A stretch of 64,000 nucleotides of DNA from Candidatus Vecturithrix granuli (GTDB taxonomy: Bacteria; Moduliflexota; Moduliflexia; Moduliflexales; Moduliflexaceae). A program made the position numbers and the translations under genes. The DNA lies in contig DF820471.1 of NCBI GenBank assembly GCA_000739535.1, positions 113,973-177,972 of the forward strand, given 5' to 3'. Shown here in pieces: positions 33,406-41,896 of the stretch (its first letter is position 1; every line of letters begins with the position of its first letter). Below the pieces are notes generated by a model. That model was not told the DNA's origin. It was given only the letters and a program-made list of their open reading frames with translations, and did not search any database.

Positions 33406-33855
33406 CTACATGAGCAATTGAATCTGATTGCGCCCATGAATAATGCCTAACTGTTCATCAACGTCAACGAGTTTCAATTTGTGCTGATGGCATCCCACTT
33501 TCAAACATCCTTCCAGCACCCCGCCTTTCGGAAGATAGAATTGAAATAATGGCGAAAAACACCAATCACAGACTCGTTCGCCTGGAATTTGCATATCTAC
33601 TCCACAGGTTGGGCAGAACATTTTCACGACAACCCCTTCCGGAATATCCACATCAAAAATATTATGGAAACTTCCATAGACCGGATCAAGATGAACGATC
33701 CCTTTGGCGTCGCCATATTGCAAAATAATTTTAATTGAGGGAAAGCCATTTATGGGCACGCTCGGATCCATGAGACTATGCCCGTTCAGACAACTGGCAT
33801 GTTTCACATGGAGGGCCTGAGTTGGAACTTCGAGAATAATTCTTTCTGTTTGCAT
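33406..33855 (-). CDS. Zinc-ribbon protein of unknown function
   Basis: This is a 149-residue soluble protein, unrecognised. A central CPTCGVDMQIPG and CDWC pair forms a treble-clef or zinc-ribbon site. Further Cys and His residues occur in HASCLNGHSL and in KVGCHQHKLKL. The rest is beta-rich with a short KIILQYGDAKGIVHLDPVYG segment. It lies between the oxidoreductase gamma subunit and the hydroxyacyl-CoA dehydrogenase, on the same strand, and may be an accessory protein of that pathway. No ribosome site stands out near the ATG at 33855. Confidence 0.7.
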   Translation of the reverse strand: MQTERIILEVPTQALHVKHASCLNGHSLMDPSVPINGFPSIKIILQYGDAKGIVHLDPVYGSFHNIFDVDIPEGVVVKMFCPTCGVDMQIPGERVCDWCFSPLFQFYLPKGGVLEGCLKVGCHQHKLKLVDVDEQLGIIHGRNQIQLLM

Positions 33856-33999
33856 ACCGTTTCAGATATGGCAGTCTCCCCGTTTGCGACGGAGAGACAC
33901 CATCTTAAAAGAAGAAATTCGCGTGGCGCGCGATTTTTGTCCACGAAAATCCAGATTTTTTCAATAACCTGGGTTATATACATACACGATGATCAGGCA

Positions 34000-34551
34000 C
34001 TAGGCTGCATTCGCAAACTTCATACCTTCTTCAAGGGCTTTAACGTTTATGTCAAGTAAATGTCGTTTACTTTTTCCCAAAACGTCTTCAATCGCCTCAA
34101 GCACGGTTTCTTTTTTGACGACCTGCGAGAGAGCGATATACGCTCCGAGCATGACGACATTGGCTACTTTTAAACTACCCTGGGCATTAGCAATTGCATT
34201 GACAGGAATTTCGAGGACCTGGACATCGCTGCGTTTTGATGTTCGATTGATCAGGGAACTATTGATTAAAAGGCGTCCTCCGACTTTGGTGCTTGGTTCA
34301 AATTTATCTAACGACGGAAGATTCATGGCAATCACACACGTGGCCTCTGTCACCACCGGCGCGCCGATAATACTTTCAGACAGAATCACGTTGCAATTGG
34401 CTGTGCCTCCCCGCATTTCAGGTCCATACGAAGGCAGCCAGGAGACGTTCAAATTTTCCATCATCCCGGAGTGGGCCAGAAGCTTACCAATCATCATGAC
34501 GCCCTGCCCTCCAAAGCCAGCCACAATAATGCGTTCATCAATCATGATCAT
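34000..34551 (-). CDS. 2-oxoacid:ferredoxin oxidoreductase, gamma subunit (VorC/KorC-like)
   Basis: This is the small 183-residue subunit of the thiamine-dependent 2-oxoacid ferredoxin oxidoreductase. It begins MIMIDERIIVAGFGGQGVMM and continues with SWLPSYGPEMRGGTANCNVI, a loop typical of the gamma domain that binds coenzyme A. LKVANVVMLGAYIALSQ follows. Its start overlaps the beta subunit stop by 4 bases, so the complex is co-translated. The complex makes acyl-CoA, CO2 and reduced ferredoxin from branched-chain or other 2-oxoacids. Confidence 0.92.
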   Translation of the reverse strand: MIMIDERIIVAGFGGQGVMMIGKLLAHSGMMENLNVSWLPSYGPEMRGGTANCNVILSESIIGAPVVTEATCVIAMNLPSLDKFEPSTKVGGRLLINSSLINRTSKRSDVQVLEIPVNAIANAQGSLKVANVVMLGAYIALSQVVKKETVLEAIEDVLGKSKRHLLDINVKALEEGMKFANAA

Positions 34552-35300
34552 GCCCCTCCTTCAATATCCTTGTACACCCCCAGCGGGTACACAGGAATCA
34601 TATTATGTTCAAGCCAGTTTAAGGCTTCGACCGGCGATAACCCCCAGTTCGTCGGACAGGTGGACAAGACTTCGATCATACTGAAGCCCTTCTTTTCAAT
34701 TTGCATTTGAAAGGCTTTTTTAATTGAGCGTTTCGCAGCATTAATTCGGGCGATTTTATGCACCGCCACCCTGGCAATGTACGCCGTCCCTTGTAAGGTT
34801 GCCAACATCTCGCTGATCCGAATCGGATGCCCCTGCCCCTCGACTTTTCGCCCATAAGGAGAGGTCGTGGTATGTTGACCGATCAGGGTCGTCGGTGCCA
34901 TCTGTCCGCCGGTCATGCCATAAATCGCATTATTGACGAAAATAACGGTAATATTCTCACCGCGCATGGCGGCATGGACAATTTCCGCCGCGCCGATCGA
35001 CGCCAGATCTCCATCGCCTTGATAGGTGAACACCACGCGGTCCGGAAGGACACGTTTTACTCCGGTCGCCAGTGCAGGGGCGCGTCCATGCGCCGCTTCC
35101 TGAGCGTCGCAGTTAAAATATTCGTAGGCTAACACAGCACACCCAACCGGGGCAATGACGATTGCTTTTTGTAAGACATCGAGTTCGACCAGGGTTTCAG
35201 CGACGAGTTTATGGATAATGCCGTGCGTGCAACCCGGGCAATAGTGGAGTTCCTTGCCGGTTAAGCCCGCTGATTTTTGATATACAATTTTTTCTGCCAT
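34548..35300 (-). CDS. 2-oxoacid:ferredoxin oxidoreductase, beta subunit (TPP-binding)
   Basis: This is the 250-residue catalytic subunit binding thiamine diphosphate. CPGCTHGIIHKL is at the N-terminus, the cofactor motif is YQGDGDLASIGAAEIVHAA, and VIFVNNAIYGMTGGQMAPTT is the second part of the metal site. Only CPGC and a lone Cys in the N-terminal part are seen, so there is no iron-sulphur cluster in this chain. The separate small ferredoxin at 36380 supplies electron transfer. The gene starts 4 bases after the alpha subunit stop. Confidence 0.93.
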   Translation of the reverse strand: MAEKIVYQKSAGLTGKELHYCPGCTHGIIHKLVAETLVELDVLQKAIVIAPVGCAVLAYEYFNCDAQEAAHGRAPALATGVKRVLPDRVVFTYQGDGDLASIGAAEIVHAAMRGENITVIFVNNAIYGMTGGQMAPTTLIGQHTTTSPYGRKVEGQGHPIRISEMLATLQGTAYIARVAVHKIARINAAKRSIKKAFQMQIEKKGFSMIEVLSTCPTNWGLSPVEALNWLEHNMIPVYPLGVYKDIEGGA

Positions 35301-35304
35301 GAGA

Positions 35305-36369
35305 TTAACCCTCCTGTAGGATCGCTTGTATTTTTTTGACGATCTCTTCCGGCATGGGGATCATGCCGCCGGTACGGCCATAGAAATAGACCGGCTTTCT
35401 GCCGGCAGCAGCAATTTTGACATCATCAACCATTTGTCCCATGCTCATTTCCACGGATAAGAAGGCTTTTGCCCGATCAACGACCTCATCAAAAACATGA
35501 TAAGGGAAAGGATACAGAGAAATAGGGCGAATCAGACCAGCGTGAATTCCTATGCGTTCGCATTGTTCGATGGCTGTTCGCACAATGCGGGCCGTGGTGC
35601 CATACGCCACCATGATGATATCGGCATTCTCGCAATTATACAGTTCATATCGCACTTCCTGTTTCTCCATTTCAGCGTATTTCCGGTAAATTTTCAGGAC
35701 GTGTTGTTCTAATTCCGTAGGATCTAAAAAAAGTGAGTTGATGATGCGCCGGCGGCCGCCGCTATCAATTGTTCCGGTTGACGCCCAATCTTTGGGAGGA
35801 AGATTTTGATAGGGTGTATAGGGTTTAATTTCGACTGGTTCCATAATCTGTCCAATCATGCCATCAGCAAGTATCATCACCGGATTGCGATATTTATCCG
35901 CCAGATCAAAGGCTTCCTCCACAAGCTCGACGGTTTCTTGCAGGCTGGACGGGGCTAACACCAGTAAATGATAATCGCCGTGTCCGCCGCCTTTGGTGGC
36001 CTGAAAATAATCGGATTGGGCCGGCTGAATGCCGCCGAGTCCCGGACCGCCGCGCACAACATTGATGATGACACACGGTAACTCCGCTCCGGCAATATAA
36101 GAAATCCCCTCCTGTTTCAAGCTAATTCCGGGACTTGAGGAGGAGGTCATGACTCGCGCCCCGGCCCCGGCAGCGCCATAAACCATGTTAATCGCTGCGA
36201 CTTCTGATTCGGCCTGTAGATAGGTACCACCGACTTTTGGAAGTTCCCTGGACATATACTCCGGCAGTTCATTTTGAGGGGTAATCGGATAGCCGAAGAA
36301 AAATCGGCACCCGGCGTTAATTGCCGCAGCGCCTATTGCTTCATTTCCTTTCATCAGGACTTTTGCCAT
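35305..36369 (-). CDS. vorB: 2-oxoacid:ferredoxin oxidoreductase, alpha subunit (VorB-like)
   Basis: This is the 354-residue subunit with the pyrimidine-binding fold. It starts MAKVLMKGNEAIGAAAINAG and has GYPITPQNELPEYMSRELP, VAAINMVYGAAGAGARVMTS and SPGISLKQEGISYIAGAELP. The C-terminal domain has MVAYGTTARIVRTAIEQ and RPISLYPFP. The residues QNELPEY and the subunit sizes match 3-methyl-2-oxobutanoate (VOR) enzymes best; 2-oxoglutarate specificity (KOR) is possible. It lies 10 bases downstream of the ferredoxin gene. Confidence 0.92.
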   Translation of the reverse strand: MAKVLMKGNEAIGAAAINAGCRFFFGYPITPQNELPEYMSRELPKVGGTYLQAESEVAAINMVYGAAGAGARVMTSSSSPGISLKQEGISYIAGAELPCVIINVVRGGPGLGGIQPAQSDYFQATKGGGHGDYHLLVLAPSSLQETVELVEEAFDLADKYRNPVMILADGMIGQIMEPVEIKPYTPYQNLPPKDWASTGTIDSGGRRRIINSLFLDPTELEQHVLKIYRKYAEMEKQEVRYELYNCENADIIMVAYGTTARIVRTAIEQCERIGIHAGLIRPISLYPFPYHVFDEVVDRAKAFLSVEMSMGQMVDDVKIAAAGRKPVYFYGRTGGMIPMPEEIVKKIQAILQEG

Positions 36370-36379
36370 AACTCTTCCC

Positions 36380-36586
36380 TCACTTTTTCACCGTAATGAC
36401 TGAATCCGGACAAATTTTGGCGCAATTTGCACATCCGATGCATTCAGCCATATTATTGACAATTGCGGGATAATAGCCTTTGATATTGACGCGTGTCGTA
36501 TCAAGTTTGATAATTTTCTTTGGACACACGGTAACACATAATCCACATCCTTTACAGATGTTTTCATTGAAAATCGTTTCTGGCAT
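36380..36586 (-). CDS. Two-[4Fe-4S] ferredoxin of the 2-oxoacid oxidoreductase
   Basis: This is a 68-residue bacterial-type ferredoxin starting MPETIFNENICKGCGLC. Each half carries a CxxCxxCxxxCP motif (CKGCGLCVTVCP and CIGCANCAKICP), so it should hold two [4Fe-4S] clusters. ATG 36586 is fixed by GGAGG seven to eight bases upstream. Longer reading upstream runs through the palindromic repeat at 36606 and is not coding. It is most likely the delta subunit or electron acceptor of the complex encoded next to it. Confidence 0.92.
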   Translation of the reverse strand: MPETIFNENICKGCGLCVTVCPKKIIKLDTTRVNIKGYYPAIVNNMAECIGCANCAKICPDSVITVKK

Positions 36587-36605
36587 ACCTTCTTCCTCCT
36601 TTGAA

Positions 36606-36712
36606 AATGCACCGCGAAACTCCAGTTTCGCGGTTGTCAAAAATGCGCGAAACTGGAGTTTCGCGGTACATCGTATTTTCATGGCGTCGGGTGAGCGTCT
36701 GCTCATGACATC
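36606..36712. repeat. Inverted copy of the composite palindromic repeat
   Basis: The palindrome GCGAAACTCCAGTTTCGC occurs with 25-base arms at 36608-36632 and 36646-36670 (one mismatch pair near the ends). The constant module (CGTATTTTCATGGCGTCGGG, GTGAGCG, CTCATGACATCTCC) follows on the opposite orientation to the copies at 30863-31215. It sits between the P-loop gene and the ferredoxin gene without interrupting either. Confidence 0.82.
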
Positions 36713-36729
36713 TCCCATGTAAATTATCA

Positions 36730-36759
36730 ATTCACAATGAGCAATTGCTCATTGTGAAT
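36730..36759. repeat. Perfect 30-base palindrome
   Basis: ATTCACAATGAGCAA (36730-36744) is followed directly by its reverse complement to 36759. It lies 15 bases past the stop of the P-loop ATPase gene (transcript sense). No T-run follows, so it is either an operator, a processing hairpin or a repeat, not a classic terminator. Confidence 0.7.
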
Positions 36760-36774
36760 CGTGATTGAAGTCAC

Positions 36775-37455
36775 TCACATCCCATACGGGGGTTTAATAT
36801 ATTGTTCCATCAGCAGCACGTCATTGGCAATCCGCCCCTCCAGGTCTTTCGCCAGATTTTTCATCGCTGCCGTCAAAACAAGCGGAACGCCAGTCTCTCT
36901 CGCCGCCTGCTCTAATAACTCTTGTCCGGCGCAAATGTCCTCTACTGAGGTTTCATGCAGCAAATGCGTATTGTGGATCAGGCCGGTGAAAGCGAGACGC
37001 GACGCTGCGCCAATGCTGGTCAGGTACTCCAGAATGCCGTGATAATCCCTGGTGAATGGTCGTTTGGTATTCACAACACAATAGACATGCAGAGGCTTCC
37101 CTCGCAGGTGGCCGCACAGGCTGCCTAAAATTCTGGCTCCGGCGGAATCGCCGCCGACATCGAGCACAAGCGTATAATCTTCTCGATGCAGCATTTGATA
37201 CACCTCTTTGGGAAGAACGGGAAGAGCGGCTGTCGTCGTATGAATTGAAGGCGCTGCGACCTGGATGCCCTGGGATTCCAGGATGTTGCGAGCCTCCCTG
37301 GCGGCAAAATATGGGTTGATCACGTCAATATCAACCAGAGCAACCGCCGCAGAAGAGTTGGCGTGTTTTGCGCGGGCTGCCAGGCGGAGCGCGAAGTTGA
37401 CCGCAATTTCTGTTTTCCCGCTGCCGAGATGTCCGGTAATAATGTGAATGTCCAT
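36775..37455 (-). CDS. P-loop ATPase (CobQ/CooC-like) linked to 2-oxoacid oxidoreductase
   Basis: This 226-residue SIMIBI-class P-loop protein has the Walker A GHLGSGKTEIAVNFAL near the N-terminus, switch-like VALVDIDVINPYFAAREA and a later LVLDVGGDSAGARILG. A CVVNTKRPFTRDYHGI strand follows. The Walker A has Gly-Ser-Gly-Lys without the deviant Lys of the MinD type. From memory, ATP-binding proteins like this often head VOR/KOR operons in anaerobes, where a maturation or metal-delivery role has been supposed; this is inference. GAGGAAACAG precedes the ATG at 37455. It is the first gene of the minus-strand operon. Confidence 0.8.
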   Translation of the reverse strand: MDIHIITGHLGSGKTEIAVNFALRLAARAKHANSSAAVALVDIDVINPYFAAREARNILESQGIQVAAPSIHTTTAALPVLPKEVYQMLHREDYTLVLDVGGDSAGARILGSLCGHLRGKPLHVYCVVNTKRPFTRDYHGILEYLTSIGAASRLAFTGLIHNTHLLHETSVEDICAGQELLEQAARETGVPLVLTAAMKNLAKDLEGRIANDVLLMEQYIKPPYGM

Positions 37456-37888
37456 CTTTCTGTTTCCTCCTTCATTATATTTCTTTTACAAGCATGATGA
37501 ACGTCGTTGATTTAGTCAACATACTTTTACAAATTTTTGCAAGATTTCTTTCTTTTCCCTGCGTATGAAAGGAGAATATGGAATTACATGATGTAAGGAT
37601 AATTCTTCTTAAACACATTATTTTTTCTTGACAAACCTGCTGAATTATTAAGGCATAAACGCCGGGATGCGAGAAAATTCTTGACAAACTCAATTTTGAT
37701 AGATAGAGGTTTCTCCGTTCTTTTCGAATGTTGACGAATGACAGTGCGTATTCCTAACTAAAGGGGGTGATGTCCTTTCTTTCATAAACAGAAGAACCGC
37801 TATAATGGTATTTTTATGTTGTTGATGTTCTGAAACCCGGGCAATGAAATTTACCATTGCCTCGTATTAACCTAAGGAGGATTTTTTT
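37456..37888. promoter_or_regulatory. Divergent regulatory region, VOR operon and sugar ABC operon
   Basis: This 433-base stretch has no gene. TTGACA hexamers occur at 37628-37633 and 37681-37686 on the plus strand, but no -10 box at ideal spacing is convincing. A plus-strand AAGGGGGTGATG lies at 37761-37772 without a long frame after it. TAAGGAGGATTTTTTT directly precedes the binding-protein gene at 37889. Both divergent operons must start here, so promoters and operators are expected. Confidence 0.4.
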
Positions 37889-39511
37889 ATGAAACGTGTG
37901 TGTTCATTATTGACAATGATAGTGTTTAGTCTGTTTTTATTGAGTAGTGTTGTATCGGCTGACGTGACGGTCACTTCAGCAAGCGGTGATGTGATTACCT
38001 TTACTGATGAAGAGATCGGATCAATTGCTGCTGGCGGCGAAAAGCCGTTTGCAGGCAAGGAAGTTACCATTACGGTGAACACGGGCGGCCCCAAAGGCGG
38101 AATTTCTGGCCCATTATTTGAGTGGCGCGACGCCTGGCAAGAATTGACAGGTGCAAAACTCAACATCGTTGAGATTCCGATTGCCGAACAATTCCAGAAG
38201 GTCATGATCGATCTTCAGACCGGGGCTGGCACGTATGACGCTTGTATGCCTGCGGCCTCCTGGTACGGCGATTTAGTGACCGGCGGTTTTGCCTTCTCGC
38301 CTGATAAATTCTATGATGATCCGCGTTTTCCGAAATGGCATCGCGAATATTTGCCGCCGTCGTTGGTGAACCTGCATACCTGGCAGGGCACATGGTACGG
38401 CGTGCCGAACGATAGCGATGGTCAGGTGCTTTATTTCCGTAAAGATGTGTTGACTGACCCGGAATGGCAAGCCGCTTTTAAAGCCGAATTGGGCTACGAT
38501 TTGCCGGTTCCGCCGAAAACCTGGGATCAGGTGTATGACATTGCCAATTTCTTCAACAACAAAGACTGGGATCGGGATGGCGAAGTGGAAAAAGATTCCG
38601 GGATCGCTCTGCACTTTCAGGTGCACAACCAGGGCATGTATCACTTTGTGTCGCTCTCCGCAGCTTTCACCGTGTTACCGGGCGAAAAAGTGGATAAGTG
38701 CCATAATGTTTACTGGTTTGATCCGGAAGATATGACGCCGTTAGTGAATGAACCTGGCCATGTGAAGGCTCTGGAATTCTTGATGAAGCTGGCGAAAACC
38801 GGACCGGAAGCGCAAATCGCCTGGGATCTTGGCACCGCCTGGGATTACTTCTTACGTGGTGATGCGGTATTCACCTATTCCTGGGGTGATGTTGGCTCAT
38901 TGGTGCAGGATGAAAGCCGTTCCAAAATTAAAGGCAAAATGGGCGCGGCCGTGCTGCCTGGCTCTTATGAAGTGTATGACCGCTGCAAAGGTGAATTTGT
39001 GAAAATGGATGAACCGAATGTGATCGGAAACACCACTGGCGGTTCCTGGCACGGCGTGATCCTGAATAGCGCTGTTGATAAGGGCGTTGAAGAAGTGATT
39101 TATCATCTGTTGGCCTTCCATGCTACCCCGAAAATCAGTATGTGGAATGTGACGCGTGGCTGGACCGGAGTTGACCCGGGCTGGAAACTTCATTTCCTGA
39201 AAGAACAAGGTGGTATGTCCACAGTTGAGGATTTTGTGGCGCAAGGTTGGAATGCCAATGACGTGACCGATTACACCCAGGCCTACCATGACAACTTCTT
39301 TGCCGAAACAATGCAGGGCTACATTCGTATTCCTGGCGGTGAAGAATTCTGGTACAAACTTGACGAACACCTTTCCGAAGCGATGTCTGGCCAGATCGGC
39401 GCTAAAGAAGCCCTGGATCGGGCTGCTCAGGATTGGAACGACATCAACGAACGGCTTGGCAAAGAAGAACAGTTGAAGTACTATCAGGAATCGATCGGCT
39501 ACCAGCCGTAG
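37889..39511 (+). CDS. Sugar ABC transporter solute-binding protein (family 1, MalE-type)
   Basis: This is an extracytoplasmic receptor of 540 residues, larger than most MalE-like proteins (about 400-450). The signal peptide is MKRVCSLLTMIVFSLFLLSS, cleaved near VSA. A short extra segment (TVTSASGDVITFTDEEIG) precedes the fold. Landmarks are WQELTGAKLNIVEIPIAEQ, DLQTGAGTYDACMPAASWYG, and WYGVPNDSDGQVLYFRKDVL, the typical strand-hinge motif. Aromatic residues such as GGSWHG and WNVTRGWTG suggest a stacked sugar ligand, possibly an oligosaccharide. A terminator-type palindrome follows the stop, so the receptor is probably made in excess over the membrane genes. Confidence 0.9.
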   Translation: MKRVCSLLTMIVFSLFLLSSVVSADVTVTSASGDVITFTDEEIGSIAAGGEKPFAGKEVTITVNTGGPKGGISGPLFEWRDAWQELTGAKLNIVEIPIAEQFQKVMIDLQTGAGTYDACMPAASWYGDLVTGGFAFSPDKFYDDPRFPKWHREYLPPSLVNLHTWQGTWYGVPNDSDGQVLYFRKDVLTDPEWQAAFKAELGYDLPVPPKTWDQVYDIANFFNNKDWDRDGEVEKDSGIALHFQVHNQGMYHFVSLSAAFTVLPGEKVDKCHNVYWFDPEDMTPLVNEPGHVKALEFLMKLAKTGPEAQIAWDLGTAWDYFLRGDAVFTYSWGDVGSLVQDESRSKIKGKMGAAVLPGSYEVYDRCKGEFVKMDEPNVIGNTTGGSWHGVILNSAVDKGVEEVIYHLLAFHATPKISMWNVTRGWTGVDPGWKLHFLKEQGGMSTVEDFVAQGWNANDVTDYTQAYHDNFFAETMQGYIRIPGGEEFWYKLDEHLSEAMSGQIGAKEALDRAAQDWNDINERLGKEEQLKYYQESIGYQP

Positions 39512-39529
39512 TGACTGATGCAGCACATC

Positions 39530-39559
39530 GAAACCAGGTTTTGCAAAAAACCTGGTTTC
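39530..39559. terminator. Palindromic terminator after binding-protein gene
   Basis: GAAACCAGGTTTT (39530-39542) pairs with AAAACCTGGTTTC (39547-39559) around a short GCAA loop and is followed by TTCTCTTCT. It is a copy of the AAACCAGGTTT family inside the operon, 18 bases past the receptor stop, which fits differential expression of receptor and permeases. Confidence 0.78.
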
Positions 39560-39664
39560 TTCTCTTCTATAAATCCAATTATCTTATGAACATGTGTTCG
39601 AAGAACAATATGAAGAATTCACAAGTCAATAATTAATTGATGTGATCGTGTTTGGTGATATGAA

Positions 39665-40882
39665 ATGATGAATACAGGGAAAAAAGCAATAGCTGCAATC
39701 GTGTCATCAACCCCCTGGCATATCTGGGGGTGGGGAGTCCTTTTTTTGATCGCTGGCATTGCTGCAATAATTTATGGCCTGGTCAAAGGATTCTCATTTC
39801 TCTTGATCGCGGGAATGGTCTATTTCCTGTGGACTGCCAGAGGTTTATTGTTGCTCAAGCATTGGGCCTGGTTGACCGCGTTGTGTGGATTTTCTGTCAC
39901 GCTGTTGTTTAGTCTGCTCGGTCTGCTGCAAGGCTCTGTGCATATCGGGATTGCGCTGGTGGTCTGGATTCTCGCCGGCGCGCTGATCTGGTATTTCACC
40001 GGAACGGCCATGAAACAAGCCTTTGGCGTGAAGAGTGAGGATGTCAAATTCCTCTTTTTGCTCCCGGCAACGGTTTGGGTGTTATTATTTACGGTCTTTC
40101 CTTTCTTCTATGGGGTTAGAACCAGTTTTTATAAAGTCCAGATTGGACGCGTTGATAAATTTGTCGGGTTGACAAATTTTATTCGGTTATTCAAAGACTA
40201 TAAGATCCATAATTCGGTCAAACTCACGTTTATCTTTATTATCGTGACAGTGGTGATTGAGATTCTGCTGGGATTACTGATCGCCTTACTCTTTAATCAG
40301 AAATTGAAACATCTGAAAACCTATCGAACGATCATGTTGATGCCCTTGTTTGCCACGCCGGTCGCGATAGGGTTTTTATTTTTGACAATTTTCTATGAAG
40401 AAGGTGGGCCGATTAACGGGTTCTTGATTCCTTTTGGCTACAAAATCCCCTGGCTATCCCACCCTAACTGGTCCATGCTCTCCGTGATGCTGGTCGATAT
40501 CTGGCAATGGACGCCCTTCTGTTTTCTGGTCATTCTGGCCGGGCTGCAATCGCTGCCGGAAGAAATCTATCAGGCCGCTGCGCTCGATTATGCTCCGGGC
40601 TGGCAGTTGTTTCGTAAAATTACGCTGCCCATGCTGCAACCCGTGCTGATCATTGTTTTCTTGCTGCGCCTGATCGAAGCCTGTAAAATTTTCGACATTC
40701 CATCGCGTTTGACCAGAGGCGGGCCAGGAACGGCGACCATGGTGTATTCATTGTATACCTATTTAACCGGCATGAAATATTTTGATCTGGGCTATGCCTC
40801 AGTTCAAGGATTTGCGTTGTTAGTGGTGATGATGATTATTGTGACCTTCTTCTTTAAACGCATGAGGCAGATTTATGAGTAA
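39665..40882 (+). CDS. Sugar ABC transporter permease (MalF-type)
   Basis: This is a 405-residue permease. The first 120 residues add about four hydrophobic helices (GWGVLFLIAGIAAIIYGLVK, MVYFLWTARGLLLL, TLLFSLLGLLQG) that are not part of the usual domain. The binding-protein-dependent permease domain then starts with FLFLLPATVWVLLFTVFPFF. The ATPase-contact EAA loop reads EEIYQAAALDYAPGWQLF, followed by KITLPMLQPV. It pairs with the permease at 40958. The N-terminal membrane extension is unusual and could anchor or sense. Confidence 0.9.
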   Translation: MMNTGKKAIAAIVSSTPWHIWGWGVLFLIAGIAAIIYGLVKGFSFLLIAGMVYFLWTARGLLLLKHWAWLTALCGFSVTLLFSLLGLLQGSVHIGIALVVWILAGALIWYFTGTAMKQAFGVKSEDVKFLFLLPATVWVLLFTVFPFFYGVRTSFYKVQIGRVDKFVGLTNFIRLFKDYKIHNSVKLTFIFIIVTVVIEILLGLLIALLFNQKLKHLKTYRTIMLMPLFATPVAIGFLFLTIFYEEGGPINGFLIPFGYKIPWLSHPNWSMLSVMLVDIWQWTPFCFLVILAGLQSLPEEIYQAAALDYAPGWQLFRKITLPMLQPVLIIVFLLRLIEACKIFDIPSRLTRGGPGTATMVYSLYTYLTGMKYFDLGYASVQGFALLVVMMIIVTFFFKRMRQIYE

Positions 40883-40957
40883 ATCGGAAAACTCTTCCCC
40901 TCCCCTCTCCTTTGATGAAAAAGAGAGGGAAGGCCAAGGAAGGAGTGGAATAGAGTT

Positions 40958-41815
40958 ATGAGTGATCACACAGAAAATAGATGGTCAACAAAACGTGTTC
41001 TGGTTGGTTTTGCGATCGCGATATGTTTAATATGGGCGATATTTCCGTTTTATTGGGCTATCACCACCTCACTCCGCAAACCGGCTGAAACCTTTACGGT
41101 CGCCGGATTGGCCATACCGTTTTTGCAATTTAAGCCAACGCTGGAAAATTGGGCCGCAGAAATCAAAGTGCCTGAAAATCAACAGGCCTTAAAAAACAGC
41201 ACGGTCATCGCCTTTAGCAGCGCGATGCTTGCGACGATCTTAGGCACGCTGGCTGGTTATGGCCTAGCTCGGTTTAAATTTCACAAAGTGAAGAATCCTG
41301 ATCTGACGATCTGGTTTCTTTCACAACGCGTCCTGCCGCCGGTGGTTGTGGCAATCCCATTCTTCTTGCTGGCACATCAATTTCAGGCCCTGGATAAGGT
41401 TTCAACCTTAATTGTGTTGAATACCACCTTTAATCTCCCTTTTGCGGTCATCATTATGAGTCAGTTATTTAAAGAACTGCCGATTGAGTTGGAGCAAGCC
41501 GCATTGGTTGACGGGTATTCGCGCATCGGCGCGTTTTTTAAAGTCGCGCTGCCGCTTTCAACTCCCGGATTGGTCGCAACTGGCATTATCTGCCTGGCCT
41601 TTGCCTGGAATGAATTTATGTTTGCGCTTATTATAGCCCAGCGCAAAGCGATTACCATTCCCTATATTATTTCTGGGGCCTCGGATACTCGCGGCATCCA
41701 ATTCTGGTTTATCGCGACTCGCGCCCTGATGGCGATGGTGCCGCCGACGATCTTAGCGCTGACGGTTCAGAAATTTATCGTGCGCGGCTTAACGTTCGGC
41801 GCGGTGAAAGGATAA
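40958..41815 (+). CDS. Sugar ABC transporter permease (MalG-type)
   Basis: This is a 285-residue permease with about six helices. It starts MSDHTENRWSTKRVLVGFAI and has FPFYWAITTSLRKPAETF, LAGYGLARFKFHK, and the EAA loop IELEQAALVDGYSRIGAF, with KVALPLSTPGLVATG after it. It acts with the MalF-type subunit and the ATPase at 41897. The 75-base gap from the previous gene contains a purine-rich stretch with GGAAGGAGTGG before the ATG. Confidence 0.92.
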   Translation: MSDHTENRWSTKRVLVGFAIAICLIWAIFPFYWAITTSLRKPAETFTVAGLAIPFLQFKPTLENWAAEIKVPENQQALKNSTVIAFSSAMLATILGTLAGYGLARFKFHKVKNPDLTIWFLSQRVLPPVVVAIPFFLLAHQFQALDKVSTLIVLNTTFNLPFAVIIMSQLFKELPIELEQAALVDGYSRIGAFFKVALPLSTPGLVATGIICLAFAWNEFMFALIIAQRKAITIPYIISGASDTRGIQFWFIATRALMAMVPPTILALTVQKFIVRGLTFGAVKG

Positions 41816-41896
41816 AAACCTGGTAAACGGTGAAAGGCAAAAGGCAAAAGGTTATATGTCTTTTCGCCCTTTGCTCTTCGCTCTTTGCCCTAAATC

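Noticed and set aside
36380-36730. Longer ferredoxin frame starting at 36730
   Set aside because: The extra codons run straight through the palindromic repeat at 36606-36712, and the ATG at 36586 has a strong GGAGG site.
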